Origin: Serinibacter salmoneus
GTDB taxonomy: Bacteria > Actinomycetota > Actinomycetes > Actinomycetales > Beutenbergiaceae
Assembly (NCBI RefSeq): GCF_002563925.1
Contig: NZ_PDJD01000001.1
Span: forward strand, 310,001-374,000
Direction: 5' to 3'
Length of the DNA: 64,000 nt
The position numbers were made by a program, and so were the translations under genes. The first letter of the stretch is position 1. Each line of letters begins with the position of its first letter. Positions 1 through 8,100 of the stretch are shown here, piece after piece. Under the pieces are notes generated by a model that ran no database searches, was not told where the DNA came from, and saw only the letters and a list, made by a program, of their open reading frames with translations.

Positions 1-1
1 G

Positions 2-190
2 GAGCGGGTCGCGGTGCAGGGCCTGGCGGACTCCCTGATGTCCCTGGCCGGGGCGGCGGGTGGGGCGCTCGCGGGGGTGGGCCTCGCCGTCGTGGGCTAC
101 GGCGGGCTGAACGCCGCCGGGGGAGCGGTGGCCGCCCTGGCGATCGTGGCCGTGCTGGCGGTGCTTCGCCGCCCCCGAGTTGCCCCGTGA
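2..190 (+). CDS. Major facilitator superfamily transporter, C-terminal fragment
   Basis: This is the last 62 residues of a gene that begins before the window, ending at a TGA at 188-190. The peptide has two hydrophobic Ala/Gly/Val/Leu-rich stretches separated by a short Gly-rich turn (GYGGLNAAG) and a basic tail (LRRPR), the usual look of the final two transmembrane helices of an MFS permease; the opening ERVAVQGLADSLMS resembles the helix-10/11 region of drug-efflux MFS proteins. Substrate cannot be judged. Its stop codon overlaps the first base of the CstR-type operator at 190-205, so the next operon starts directly on top of this gene's end. Confidence 0.6.
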   Translation, partial: ERVAVQGLADSLMSLAGAAGGALAGVGLAVVGYGGLNAAGGAVAALAIVAVLAVLRRPRVAP

Positions 191-208
191 TACCCCTGGG
201 GGTATAGT
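180..208 (+). promoter_or_regulatory. Promoter of the sulfur-stress operon
   Basis: A TTGCCC box at 180-185 and a TATAGT box at 203-208 are separated by exactly 17 bp. The start codon of the thioredoxin gene at 216 lies 7 nt after the -10 box, so transcription would begin at or next to the A of the ATG, giving a leaderless mRNA; no Shine-Dalgarno sequence is present. The operator at 190-205 fills the spacer and shares its last three bases with the -10 box. Confidence 0.65.
190..205. promoter_or_regulatory. CstR/CsoR-type operator, site 1
   Basis: The sequence ATACCCCTGGGGGTAT is a perfect 7-2-7 inverted repeat, matching the TACCC...GGGTA half-site pattern known for CsoR/CstR repressors. It sits between the -35 and -10 boxes of an operon that itself encodes a CstR-like repressor, so autoregulation is expected. 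Two sister sites are at 3038 and 3719. Confidence 0.75.
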
Positions 209-215
209 CCTGCGC

Positions 216-611
216 ATGGCAACCCGTGAGATCACCCTCGAGAACATCGAGGACACCATTACCGCCGGCGGCATCGTGCTGCTGGACTTCTGGGCGGACT
301 GGTGCCCCCCGTGCCGCGCCTTCGGTCCCGTCTTCGAGAAGTCCTCGCAGGCGCACCCCGAGGCCGTCTTCGGCAAGATCGACACCGAGGCGCAGCAGCA
401 GCTCGCCGCCTCCTTCGGCATCACCTCCATCCCCACCCTCGCGGTCTTCCGCGACGGGATCATGGTCTTCAACCAGCCCGGTGCGCTCGCCGGCCCCCAG
501 CTCGAGGCCCTCTACCAGCAGGTCGCGGCGCTGGACATGGACGAGGTCCGCGCGAAGATCGCCGCGGCCCAGCAGGCCCAGCAGGGTCAGCAGCAGGAGG
601 CTCGCGCATGA
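216..611 (+). CDS. trxA: Thioredoxin
   Basis: 131-residue thioredoxin with the fold's motifs in order: LLDFWADWCPPC near residues 20-33, with the redox pair C30 and C33 in a WCPPC active site (the common form is WCGPC), and the cis-Pro loop TSIPTLAVFRDG near 70-80. The C-terminus carries a Gln/Ala-rich tail. As a cytoplasmic reductase it can clear protein persulfides and feed electrons to the neighbouring CoA-disulfide reductase-rhodanese. The ATG at 216 is chosen because it lies 7 nt after the -10 box of a leaderless promoter and begins the conserved fold; the open frame extends to 180 but that would run through the promoter and operator. It overlaps the next gene by 4 nt (ATGA), showing translational coupling. 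Confidence 0.88.
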   Translation: MATREITLENIEDTITAGGIVLLDFWADWCPPCRAFGPVFEKSSQAHPEAVFGKIDTEAQQQLAASFGITSIPTLAVFRDGIMVFNQPGALAGPQLEALYQQVAALDMDEVRAKIAAAQQAQQGQQQEARA

Positions 612-2332
612 GGCTCGTGGTCGTCGGCGGCGTGGCCGGGGGGATGAGCGCGGCCGCGCGCGCCCGCCGGTTGGACGAGCACGCCGAGATCATCGTGCTG
701 GAGCGGGGCGAGCACCCCTCCTTCGCCAACTGTGGCCTGCCCTACTACGTGGGCGGGGAGATCCGTCAGGAGTCCAAGCTCCTGGTCCAGACCCCCGAGT
801 CGCTGCGCGCCGCGCTGGACCTCGACGTGCGCGTCCGCCACGACGTGACCGCCGTCGACCCGCACGCCCGTACCCTCACCGCCACTACGCCCGACGGCGA
901 GATCACCCTCGGCTACGACGCCCTCGTGCTCGCGCCGGGCGCCGCCGCCGTGGTGCCGCCGATCCCGGGCCTGGCCGACTCCCTGGCCTCCGGTGTGGTC
1001 AAGACGCTGCGCACGGTGGGCGACGCCATCGCGATGCGGGCGGCACTGCCCCAGGCTCGCCGCGCCGTGGTGCTCGGTGCCGGCTTCATCGGTCTGGAGG
1101 CCGCCGAGGCGCTGCGGCTGCAGGGCCTGGAGGTCGACGTGGTCGAGCTGGCCGAGCACGTGCTGCCGCCGCTGGAGCGCGAGATGGCCTCCCTGGTCAC
1201 CGACGAACTGGTCCGCCTGGGGATCTCCGTGCACGACGGCGTGGCCGCCACGGCGCTCGAGGACGCCGCGGGTGAGGCGGCCGTGGAGGTGGTGCTCGAC
1301 GACGGCGCTCGACTCCCCGCGGACCTCGTGGTCCTCTCGGTGGGCGTGCGCCCCGACACGGCGCCGTTCGAGGCGGCCGGCGTGGAGTGCGAACGCGGGG
1401 CGATCGTGGTCGATTCCCGCGGGCGCACCAACGTGCCGGGCATCTGGGCCGTGGGTGACGCCACGGTCAGCGAGGATGCCGTGACCGGGGCGCGCCGCCC
1501 GGTGGCGCTGGCCGGTCCCGCCAACCGCGGTGGTCGGCTCGTGGCCGACGACATCCTCGCGCCGGAGCGTGCCCGCCCGATGCCGCGCCCGGTGGGCACC
1601 GCGATCGTGCGGGTCGGCGAACTGACCGCGGCCATGACCGGCGCCAATCGCGCCGCCCTCGAGAGCGCCGGGATCGCGTTCGAGACCCTCCACCTGCACC
1701 CCGGCAGTCACGCCGGCTACTTCCCCGGCGCCGAGCAGATCCACCTGCTCGTGCACCTGGGCACCGGCGGTGAGCACGAGGGGCGCCTGCTGGGCGCCCA
1801 GGCCGTGGGGGCCGACGGCGTGGACAAGCGGATCGACGTGCTCGCCACCGCCATCCGGCACGAGGCGATGGCCGCCGACCTGATGGACCTCGACCTCGCC
1901 TACGCCCCGCCCTACGGCAGTGCGAAGGACCCGGTGAACCTCGCTGGGATGATGGCCGACAACCTCGCGGAGGGCTCGCTCGCCGTGTGGCAGGCGCGCG
2001 ATCTCGACGCCGTGCGGGGGGCCTCGCTGATCCTGGACGTGCGCAGCCCCGGCGAGTTCGCCTCCGGCCATATCCCGGGTGCGCTCAACGTGCCGCACAC
2101 GCAGTTGCGCGAGCGGATGAGCGAGGTGCGCGCGGCCGCTGCCGGCCGCCCGGTCCGCGTGCACTGCGCGAGCGGGATGCGCTCCTACCTCGCGCACCGG
2201 CTCCTGGTGGCGGAGGGCTTCGACTCGGCCAACCTCTCCGGCGGGATCCTCACGCTGGAGGCGTGGCTGGGGCGGGAGGCCGCCGAGGTACTCGTGACTC
2301 CCGAGGCTGCGGTTCCCGAGGCTGTGCGATGA
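608..2332 (+). CDS. cdr: CoA-disulfide reductase with C-terminal rhodanese domain
   Basis: 574-residue flavoprotein. The N-terminus has the FAD dinucleotide motif VVVGGVAGG and the SFANCGLPYYVGG signature, whose C42 matches the single catalytic cysteine of CoA-disulfide/persulfide reductases. A second nucleotide-binding motif (VVLGAGFIGLEAAEAL, near 155) binds NAD(P)H, and the FAD site IWAVGDA follows near 280. After the dimerisation domain comes a rhodanese domain (about residues 465-560) with active loop HCASGMRS and catalytic C520. The family reduces CoA-disulfide, CoA-persulfide or polysulfide in the cytoplasm. The fusion, together with thioredoxin, a CstR-like repressor and another rhodanese, indicates detoxification or use of reactive sulfur species. 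It overlaps both neighbours by 4 nt. Confidence 0.88.
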   Translation: MRLVVVGGVAGGMSAAARARRLDEHAEIIVLERGEHPSFANCGLPYYVGGEIRQESKLLVQTPESLRAALDLDVRVRHDVTAVDPHARTLTATTPDGEITLGYDALVLAPGAAAVVPPIPGLADSLASGVVKTLRTVGDAIAMRAALPQARRAVVLGAGFIGLEAAEALRLQGLEVDVVELAEHVLPPLEREMASLVTDELVRLGISVHDGVAATALEDAAGEAAVEVVLDDGARLPADLVVLSVGVRPDTAPFEAAGVECERGAIVVDSRGRTNVPGIWAVGDATVSEDAVTGARRPVALAGPANRGGRLVADDILAPERARPMPRPVGTAIVRVGELTAAMTGANRAALESAGIAFETLHLHPGSHAGYFPGAEQIHLLVHLGTGGEHEGRLLGAQAVGADGVDKRIDVLATAIRHEAMAADLMDLDLAYAPPYGSAKDPVNLAGMMADNLAEGSLAVWQARDLDAVRGASLILDVRSPGEFASGHIPGALNVPHTQLRERMSEVRAAAAGRPVRVHCASGMRSYLAHRLLVAEGFDSANLSGGILTLEAWLGREAAEVLVTPEAAVPEAVR

Positions 2333-2631
2333 TCACCTGCCACGTCACGCCCGGCGTCCGCGCGATGCGGGTGCTGGCGGCCGTGGTGCTCGCGGCGTTC
2401 TCCGGCTCGATGTGGTCGAGTAACCTGCTGTGCGCCGTGCCCGCGGCGATCTGCGCCACCTTCCTGCTGATCGGGGCCATCACCGGATGGTGCCCCACCC
2501 AGTTGCTGCAGGGCCGCTCCGGTCGCGGCGGCCGGGCCGAGCGGGCGGCGTCCGATGCCGGGGACCTCGGCTTCCCCACCGCACCCACGCCGATCACCAT
2601 CGGCTCGCACAAGGAGTCACGTCATGACTGA
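2329..2631 (+). CDS. DUF2892 (YgaP-type) membrane protein
   Basis: 100-residue protein with two hydrophobic helices (roughly residues 13-30 and 35-53) and the family ending of the second helix, ITGWCPTQLLQG, where the Cys resembles that in the transmembrane part of YgaP rhodaneses. The rest is a soluble, low-complexity tail. DUF2892 proteins are often fused to, or next to, rhodanese domains and are thought to carry sulfur-related chemistry at the membrane; here the rhodanese is on the upstream protein. The start overlaps the reductase stop as ATGA, and the 3' end overlaps cstR by 8 nt, so the four genes are one tightly coupled operon. Confidence 0.75.
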   Translation: MITCHVTPGVRAMRVLAAVVLAAFSGSMWSSNLLCAVPAAICATFLLIGAITGWCPTQLLQGRSGRGGRAERAASDAGDLGFPTAPTPITIGSHKESRHD

Positions 2632-2965
2632 CCAGGCAGGCTTCGAGCTGACGAGCGAGCAACTCGCCACGCAGCGCAAGATCCTCAACCGGCTGCGGCG
2701 AGCCGCCGGCCAACTGAACGGCGTCATCGCGGCGGTGGAGTCCGGCGCCCCGTGCCGTGACGTGGTCACCCAGCTCTCCGCCGTCTCCAGCGCGCTGGAC
2801 CGGGCGGGCTTCGCGATCGTCTCCTCGGCGATGCGGGACTGCCTGGTGGACGACGCAGAGCAGCCAGGCGAGGGCGCCGGGTCCGCTGCCGGGTCTCCCC
2901 GGCGAGGTAAGCGCGAGAACCTCACGCCCGAGGAACTCGAGAAGATCTTCATGATGCTCGCCTGA
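2624..2965 (+). CDS. cstR: CsoR-family repressor, CstR (persulfide-sensing) type
   Basis: 113-residue all-helical DUF156/CsoR-family repressor, with the core ILNRLRRAAGQLNGVIAAVESG. The family has two conserved cysteines, here C44 (in GAPCRDVV) and C73 (in MRDCL), 29 residues apart as in both CsoR and CstR. The copper-binding His four residues before the second Cys is replaced by Ala69, so the protein cannot form the Cys-His-Cys copper site; a two-Cys protein without that His is the CstR pattern, in which persulfides cross-link the cysteines and release DNA. The operon's thioredoxin and rhodanese content agrees. An AAGGAG ribosome site lies at 2611-2616. Expected targets are the three operators in this window. 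Confidence 0.85.
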   Translation: MTDQAGFELTSEQLATQRKILNRLRRAAGQLNGVIAAVESGAPCRDVVTQLSAVSSALDRAGFAIVSSAMRDCLVDDAEQPGEGAGSAAGSPRRGKRENLTPEELEKIFMMLA

Positions 2966-3000
2966 CCGGCGAGCGCTCCCCACCCACTCCCTTTGTCAGG

Positions 3001-3026
3001 GGTTCCGTCCGGTCCCGGGCGGAACC
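3001..3026 (+). terminator. Hairpin after cstR
   Basis: Inverted repeat of GGTTCCG and CGGAACC that extends inward to about 11 bp with one G-T wobble and a very small loop. It lies 36 nt after the cstR stop. There is no T-tract, so it may act with Rho or simply slow the polymerase; it would separate the cstR operon from the small gene at 3059. Confidence 0.5.
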
Positions 3027-3037
3027 ATCGAATCCCG

Positions 3038-3053
3038 ATACCCCAGGAGGTAT
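3038..3053. promoter_or_regulatory. CstR/CsoR-type operator, site 2, overlapping a ribosome site
   Basis: ATACCCCAGGAGGTAT has 7-bp arms with one mismatch. Unlike the other two sites it contains the AGGAGG Shine-Dalgarno sequence (3045-3050) of the gene starting at 3059, so part of the likeness could come from the ribosome site. Repressor bound here would sit within the transcript start region of that gene. Confidence 0.5.
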
Positions 3054-3058
3054 TCATC

Positions 3059-3214
3059 ATGTGTCAGGCAGTGACGTGTCGTAAGTGCGGCAAGGTGACG
3101 TGGTCCGGTTGCGGTCAGCACGTGGACCAGGTCATGCGCGGCGTTCCGAAGTCGCAGCAGTGCGAGGGTCACGCGGCCGAGCCGGGCTTCTTCTCCAAGC
3201 TCTTCACCCGCTGA
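3059..3214 (+). CDS. Small Cys-rich protein, putative zinc-binding
   Basis: 51-residue protein beginning MCQAVTCRKCGKVTW, with cysteines at 2, 7, 10 and 18 and another near 38; the CxxC and CGQH elements suggest a zinc ribbon-like site. Short proteins of this kind are common in actinobacteria and are annotated as hypothetical. The ATG at 3059 follows an ideal AGGAGG by 8 nt; the open frame extends upstream to 2993 but only through the hairpin and operator. Position between cstR and the rhodanese lipoprotein, plus an operator-like sequence at its ribosome site, suggests it belongs to the same sulfur-stress regulon, perhaps as a Cys-based sulfur or metal carrier; this role is inference. Confidence 0.7.
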   Translation: MCQAVTCRKCGKVTWSGCGQHVDQVMRGVPKSQQCEGHAAEPGFFSKLFTR

Positions 3215-3237
3215 GACTCACCCGGGCCGGGTGGCCT

Positions 3238-3271
3238 GACGCCCCGGAGCCGATCGCGGCTCCGGGGCGTC
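3238..3271. terminator. Strong bidirectional hairpin between convergent genes
   Basis: Perfect 15-bp inverted repeat (arms 3238-3252 and 3257-3271) with a 4-nt loop, placed between the small Cys-rich gene (+) and the rhodanese lipoprotein gene (-). It is followed by an 18-nt tandem duplication (3271-3288 and 3289-3306). Confidence 0.75.
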
Positions 3272-3319
3272 TCTCGTGCCTGGCGGGTCTCTCGTGCCTG
3301 GCGGGTCCGAGGTCGGGCG

Positions 3320-3709
3320 TCAGTCCGTCACGATCGGCAGGTCGGTCGCCTCCGCCGCCTCGCTCACGCTCCCGAGGTCGATCACCTCGCCGAAGCCCGC
3401 CTCGGCCATCAACTGGGCGGCCTGCGCGGATCGGTTCCCGGAGCGGCAGTAGACGGCGTAGGTCTCCGCGGGGTCCAGCGCGGCCAGTTGGGCGTCGAAG
3501 TCCAGCCCGGAGACGTCGATGTTGAGCGCCCCCTCGAGGTGGCCGTCGGCGAACTCCGCCGGGGTGCGCACGTCGAGCACGACCGTGGAGTCCTCGACCA
3601 CGGCCGCGGCGCTCGGGTCGGTCTCGTCGGTCGATCCCGCACATCCGGCGAGGGTTGCGGCGCCGAGCGCGAGCGCGGCGAAGGAGAGGCTGAGTCGGGA
3701 AGGTCGCAT
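3320..3709 (-). CDS. Rhodanese-domain lipoprotein
   Basis: 129-residue exported lipoprotein. The signal sequence MRPSRLSLSFAALALGAATLAGC ends in a clear lipobox (LAGC, lipidated C23). A single rhodanese domain follows, with VVLDVRTPAEFADGHLEGALNIDV (CH2A-type motif) and the active loop VYCRSGNRS with catalytic C88. The extracytoplasmic rhodanese would move sulfane sulfur outside the membrane, complementing the cytoplasmic reductase-rhodanese of the neighbouring operon. Its promoter repeats the same operator and -10 geometry as the thioredoxin operon, and the ATG follows the -10 box by 6 nt, so the message is predicted to be leaderless. Confidence 0.85.
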   Translation of the reverse strand: MRPSRLSLSFAALALGAATLAGCAGSTDETDPSAAAVVEDSTVVLDVRTPAEFADGHLEGALNIDVSGLDFDAQLAALDPAETYAVYCRSGNRSAQAAQLMAEAGFGEVIDLGSVSEAAEATDLPIVTD

Positions 3710-3715
3710 GACCTC

Positions 3716-3734
3716 AGAATACCCCTATGGGTAT
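3716..3734 (-). promoter_or_regulatory. CstR-type operator site 3 overlapping the -10 box of the rhodanese gene
   Basis: The operator ATACCCCTATGGGTAT occupies 3719-3734 (6-bp perfect arms). Read on the minus strand, the -10 box TATTCT (3721-3716) shares its first three bases with the operator's end, exactly as in site 1, and the ATG at 3709 follows after 6 nt. The matching geometry in two promoters supports a real, shared control system. Confidence 0.7.
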
Positions 3735-3774
3735 CAGCGGGGTGCCGTGGCGGGGCGGGGATGTGGCGGGCAGA

Positions 3775-4806
3775 ATGAGCGATGTGAAGATCCCCGCCGA
3801 CCAGGTCAGCGACGCCCCCAGATTCGTTGCCGACGTCCCGATCCCCAGCGCCGATGCCGTCCACGCACTGCTGGAGGAGGCCTACGACTCCTTCCGTGAC
3901 GTCACGGAAGGGGCTCTCTCCAGCGCCGTGCCTTCCCTCCAGCTCGCGAACCCCGACCACTTCGGGCTCGCGGTCATGGGGGTCAACGGGCGACTGCACG
4001 AGCGCGGCGACTCCCGGGTCCCGTTCACGATCCAGAGCGTCTCCAAGCCCTTCACCTACGCGCTGGTGGCGCAGGCCCACGGGATCGAGTTCATCCGCGA
4101 GAGGATCGGCGTGAACGCGACGGGCCTGCCCTTCAACTCCGCCCAGGCGGTCGAGCAGGGGGTCCCGGGCCCGACCAACCCCCTGGTCAACGCGGGTGCG
4201 ATCGCCACGGCGAGCTACGCCGTCGGGGAGGGCGTGGAGGAGCGCTGGTCCTGGCTGCGCAACGGTCTGTCCCGGTTCGCGGGGCGTGACCTGACGCTGA
4301 ACCACGACGTGCTGGAGAGCGAACGCGCCACCAACTACCGCAACCGTGCGCTGGGCAACCTCATGCGTTCCTTCGGGGCACTGACCGGTAGCCCGCTGGA
4401 CGCGGTGGAGATCTACACCCGCGCCTGCAGTCTGGAGGTCACAGCCGCGGACCTCGCCGCGATGGGCGCGGTGCTCGCCGACGGCGGTGTGCACCCCGTG
4501 ACCGGGCAGCGCGTGGTCAGCGCGGAGGTCGCGCGGCTCACGCTCGCCGTGATGCTGGTCGCCGGGATGTATGAGACCTCCGGGGACTGGCTGGTGGACG
4601 TCGGGATGCCGGGGAAGTCCGGGATCGGCGGTGGCATGGTGACCGTCGCGCCCGGGAAGGGGGCGTTCTCCACCTTCTCCCCGCTGCTGGACCATGCCGG
4701 CAACTCCGTGCGCGGCGGACGCGTGGCCACGATGATCGGGCGCACCCTCGGGTTGGACATGCTCGCCTCGCGGCCCTACACGCGCAGCGAGTCCGACGCC
4801 GACTGA
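3775..4806 (+). CDS. glsA: Glutaminase
   Basis: 343-residue serine-dependent glutaminase that hydrolyses glutamine to glutamate and ammonia in the cytoplasm. The beta-lactamase-like fold is marked by the SxxK pair S88-K91 (QSVSKPF), the PTNPLVNAGAIA motif, the NYRNRALGNLM segment and the late KSGIGGGMV motif, and the length is normal for the family. The ATG at 3775 (MSDVKIP) is preferred; the open frame reaches 3727 but that would overlap the operator region. The gene stands alone, divergent from the rhodanese gene. A 62-bp palindromic repeat follows it. Confidence 0.88.
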   Translation: MSDVKIPADQVSDAPRFVADVPIPSADAVHALLEEAYDSFRDVTEGALSSAVPSLQLANPDHFGLAVMGVNGRLHERGDSRVPFTIQSVSKPFTYALVAQAHGIEFIRERIGVNATGLPFNSAQAVEQGVPGPTNPLVNAGAIATASYAVGEGVEERWSWLRNGLSRFAGRDLTLNHDVLESERATNYRNRALGNLMRSFGALTGSPLDAVEIYTRACSLEVTAADLAAMGAVLADGGVHPVTGQRVVSAEVARLTLAVMLVAGMYETSGDWLVDVGMPGKSGIGGGMVTVAPGKGAFSTFSPLLDHAGNSVRGGRVATMIGRTLGLDMLASRPYTRSESDAD

Positions 4807-4833
4807 CCCGCGCGCCACCGACTGGCACCCCCT

Positions 4834-4895
4834 CGCCGAGCGTGCGGTTGGGCAGGGCTGCGTGCGCTGCGGGCTGCGCAAGGACCCGCTCGGCG
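4834..4895. repeat. 62-bp CGCCGAGCG palindromic element, copy 1
   Basis: Ends are the perfect 9-bp terminal inverted repeat CGCCGAGCG / CGCTCGGCG. The internal sequence is alignable without gaps to full copies at 56216-56277, 56335-56396 and (inverted) 58839-58900. Located 27 nt after the glutaminase stop. Confidence 0.75.
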
Positions 4896-5135
4896 GCGGA
4901 TCGCGCCGCATTGCAAGGAGCGGCGGCGGGCCATGCAAGCGAGCCGTGACGCGACCGTCATCGACGGGGGCAAAGACACTCATGCGGTGCTGAACCTCGT
5001 GCAGCGAGTTGTAAAGCCACCGACTTGCTTGCTGTAACGAGGATCACTCGTCACAATCGAGGGGCCAGAAGCGGCGCGAGGACGCGCCGCGCAGGCGCCC
5101 CGACGTGACCCTGACGACGACGAACAGGACCGCCC
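4896..5135 (+). promoter_or_regulatory. Intergenic region with candidate amylopullulanase promoter
   Basis: No gene is supported in this stretch. A TTGCTG box (5029-5034) and a CACAAT box (5052-5057) are 17 bp apart and would start transcription near 5064, giving a leader of about 70 nt before the GTG at 5136. The 4985-5060 segment is less GC-rich than its surroundings, as expected of a promoter. No recognised maltose-type operator was found. Confidence 0.35.
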
Positions 5136-8100
5136 GTGCCTCATGCACCTCGCGCCTCCCACACCCCGGGAGATCCCGCCGCCTCCGCCACCCCCGGAGC
5201 CGTCCGACGCCCGAGGGGCCGAACCGGCCCCCGCCGTCGGGCAGCCGCGCTGCTCGCCACCCTCGGCCTCGTGACGGCCGGCGCCGCAACCGCTGTCCCG
5301 AGCCTCGCCGAGCCGCTCGAGCCCGAGCGCACCGCCACCCTCGTGGGTGACCTGCAGACGGAACTCGGCTGCGAGAGCGACTGGGCGCCGGACTGTGAGG
5401 CCACCCTGCTCACGCCCACCGGCACCGAGGGGGTCTACACCCTTGAGGGGGAGCTGCCTGCCGGGTCCTATGAGTACAAGATCGCGATCGACGGCGCGTG
5501 GGACGAGGCCTACGGCCTGGACGGCGGCGGGGACAACATCCCGCTGACCATCGGCGGGGACGCCACCCTTCGCTTCAGCTACGACGACACCACCCACCGC
5601 ACCGCGCTCACCCCGCTGACCCTCGCTGCGGACGAGGACGCCGCCGCCGACGCGGCGGTGCTCGCCGACCCGGTGCGCAACGAGGGCGCCGGGGAGTCCT
5701 TCTACTTCGTCATGACCGACCGGTTCGCCAACGGTGACCCCGGAAACGACACCGCCGGCATCGCCGGAGACCGCCTCGAGCACGGCTTCGACCCCACCGA
5801 CAAGGGCTTCTTCCACGGCGGCGATGTGCAGGGCCTGCGCGACCAGCTCGACTACATCGAGGGTCTGGGCACCACCGCGATCTGGCTCACGCCTTCCTTC
5901 AAGAACGCCCCCGTGCAGGGCACCGGCGCGGACGCGTCGGCCGGCTACCACGGTTACTGGATCACCGACTTCACCCAGATCGACCCGCACCTGGGCACCA
6001 ACGCCGAGCTCGAGGCCCTCATCGCGGAGGCCCACGCCCGTGACATCAAGGTGTACTTCGACATCATCACCAATCACACGGCGGACGTGATCGACTACGC
6101 CGAGGGCGAGTACTCCTACATCGACCAGGCGACCAGCCCCTACCTGGACGCTGAGGGGACCCCGTTCGACCCCGCCGACTACGCCGGCGGCGACACCTTC
6201 CCGGCGATGGACCCCGCCACCTCCTTCCCCTACACCCCGGTGATCGCCGCCGAGGACGCCGACCTGAAGGTCCCCGCCTGGCTGAACGACCCGACGCTCT
6301 ACCACAACCGTGGCGACTCGACCTGGAGCGGGGAGTCGGTCACCTACGGCGACTTCGTGGGCCTGGACGACCTCATGACCGAGCACCCAGACGTGGTGGA
6401 CGGCTTCATCGAGATCTACGAGGCCTGGGTGGACCTGGGTATCGACGGGTTCCGCATCGACACGGTCAAGCACGTGAACTTCGAGTTCTGGGAGCTGTTC
6501 TCCGCCGCGATCGCCGAGCACGCCGACGCCGTGGGCAACCCGGACTTCTTCGCCTTCGGTGAGGTGTACGACGCCGACGCCGCCCTGCTCTCCCCGTACG
6601 TGCGGGACACCGCGATGGACGCCACCCTGGACTTCGCGTTCCAGTCCGTCGCCTCCTCCTGGGCCACCGGCGGCAACAGCGCGGGCCTGGCGAACCTGTT
6701 CGCCGCGGACGACCTCTACACCACCGCCACCACCAACGCCCAGGCGCAGCCGACCTTCCTCGGCAACCACGACATGGGCCGGATCGGGTACGACGTGCGG
6801 GGAGCCGATGACCCCGTGGCGGCCTCCGCCGTCGCCCACTCCCTCATGTACCTCACCCGTGGCCAGCCGGTGGTCTACTACGGCGACGAGCAGGGATTCG
6901 TGGGGGACGGCGACCTCGGCGGCACCGACAAGGACGCCCGGCAGTCGCTGTTCGCCACCCAGGTCACCGAGTTCGCCGAGCAGAACCTGCTGGACGGCAC
7001 CCAGGCCGGGAGCGTGGACCGCTACGACACCGACGCCGCGCTGTACGAGCACATCGCCACCCTGGCCGACCTGCGCCAGTCCACCCCGGCCCTGACCGAG
7101 GGCGCGCAGATCACCCGCCTGGCCGACGGCGGCACCTTCGTCGCCTCCCGGGTGCACCCGGACGAGCGGATCGAGCACCTCGTGGCCGTGACCAACGGCG
7201 CCGAGCAGACCGTCACCGTCACCACCCTCACGCCGGGCGCCACCTACACCCCGCTGCTGACCCTCTCCGGTGAGGAGACCCTCCCGGCGGGAGCCCCGGT
7301 GACCGCCACGGCCGACGGCGAGATCACCCTGACCATCCCGGCGCGCGGCGCCGTGGTGCTCGTGGCGGACACCGAGGTGGCCGCCGGTGACGATACGAGC
7401 ATCACCGTCGAGGCCCCCACCCCGGGCGCCGCGATGGAGGGCGTCGCGCCCGTGGCCGCCGCCATCGACGCCGACACCTGGGCACAGACCTCCTTCGCCT
7501 ACCGCGTGGTCGGCGCGAGCGAGTGGACCCCGCTCGGGGTCGCGGAGACCACCAGCCCGCGGGTGTTCCACGACGTGACCGACCTGGCCGCCGGCACCCT
7601 GATCGAGTACCGCGCCGTGCGCACCGACGCCGCCGGGACCACCACCGGGACCTCCACCTTCGCCGGCATCGGCCACGCGGTGGACGGCGTGGTCGAGGAC
7701 GGCGGGGGAGAGGGTGACCTCTTCGTCACCGTGCCCGGCAGCCACAACGCGGCCATGGGCTGCACCGGCGACTGGCAGCCCGGCTGCGAGGCGGCCGCGC
7801 TGAGCGAGGCCACCGGCGGCATCTACACCGGCACCTTCGACATCCCCGCCGGCACGTACGAGTACAAGGCGGCCGTGGGCGGCACCTGGGACATCAACTA
7901 CGGCGCCGGCGGTGAGCCGAACGGTGCCAACATCGTCTACACCCACGAGGGCGGCGATATCACCTTCTACTTCGACCCCGACACGGGGATCGTGTGGAAC
8001 ACCGCGCAGGGCCCGATCATCACCCTCGCCGGCAGCTTCCAGTCCGAACTGGGCTGCGACGACTGGTCCCCGGACCAGTTGTGCGCCTGGATGCAGCCCA

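Noticed and set aside
587-2197. 536-codon minus-strand frame opposite cdr
   Set aside because: The plus strand has full FAD/NAD and rhodanese motifs; the minus frame has none.
3727-3774. Longer glutaminase start at 3727
   Set aside because: It would put the start inside the CstR operator and the leader would have no conserved residues.
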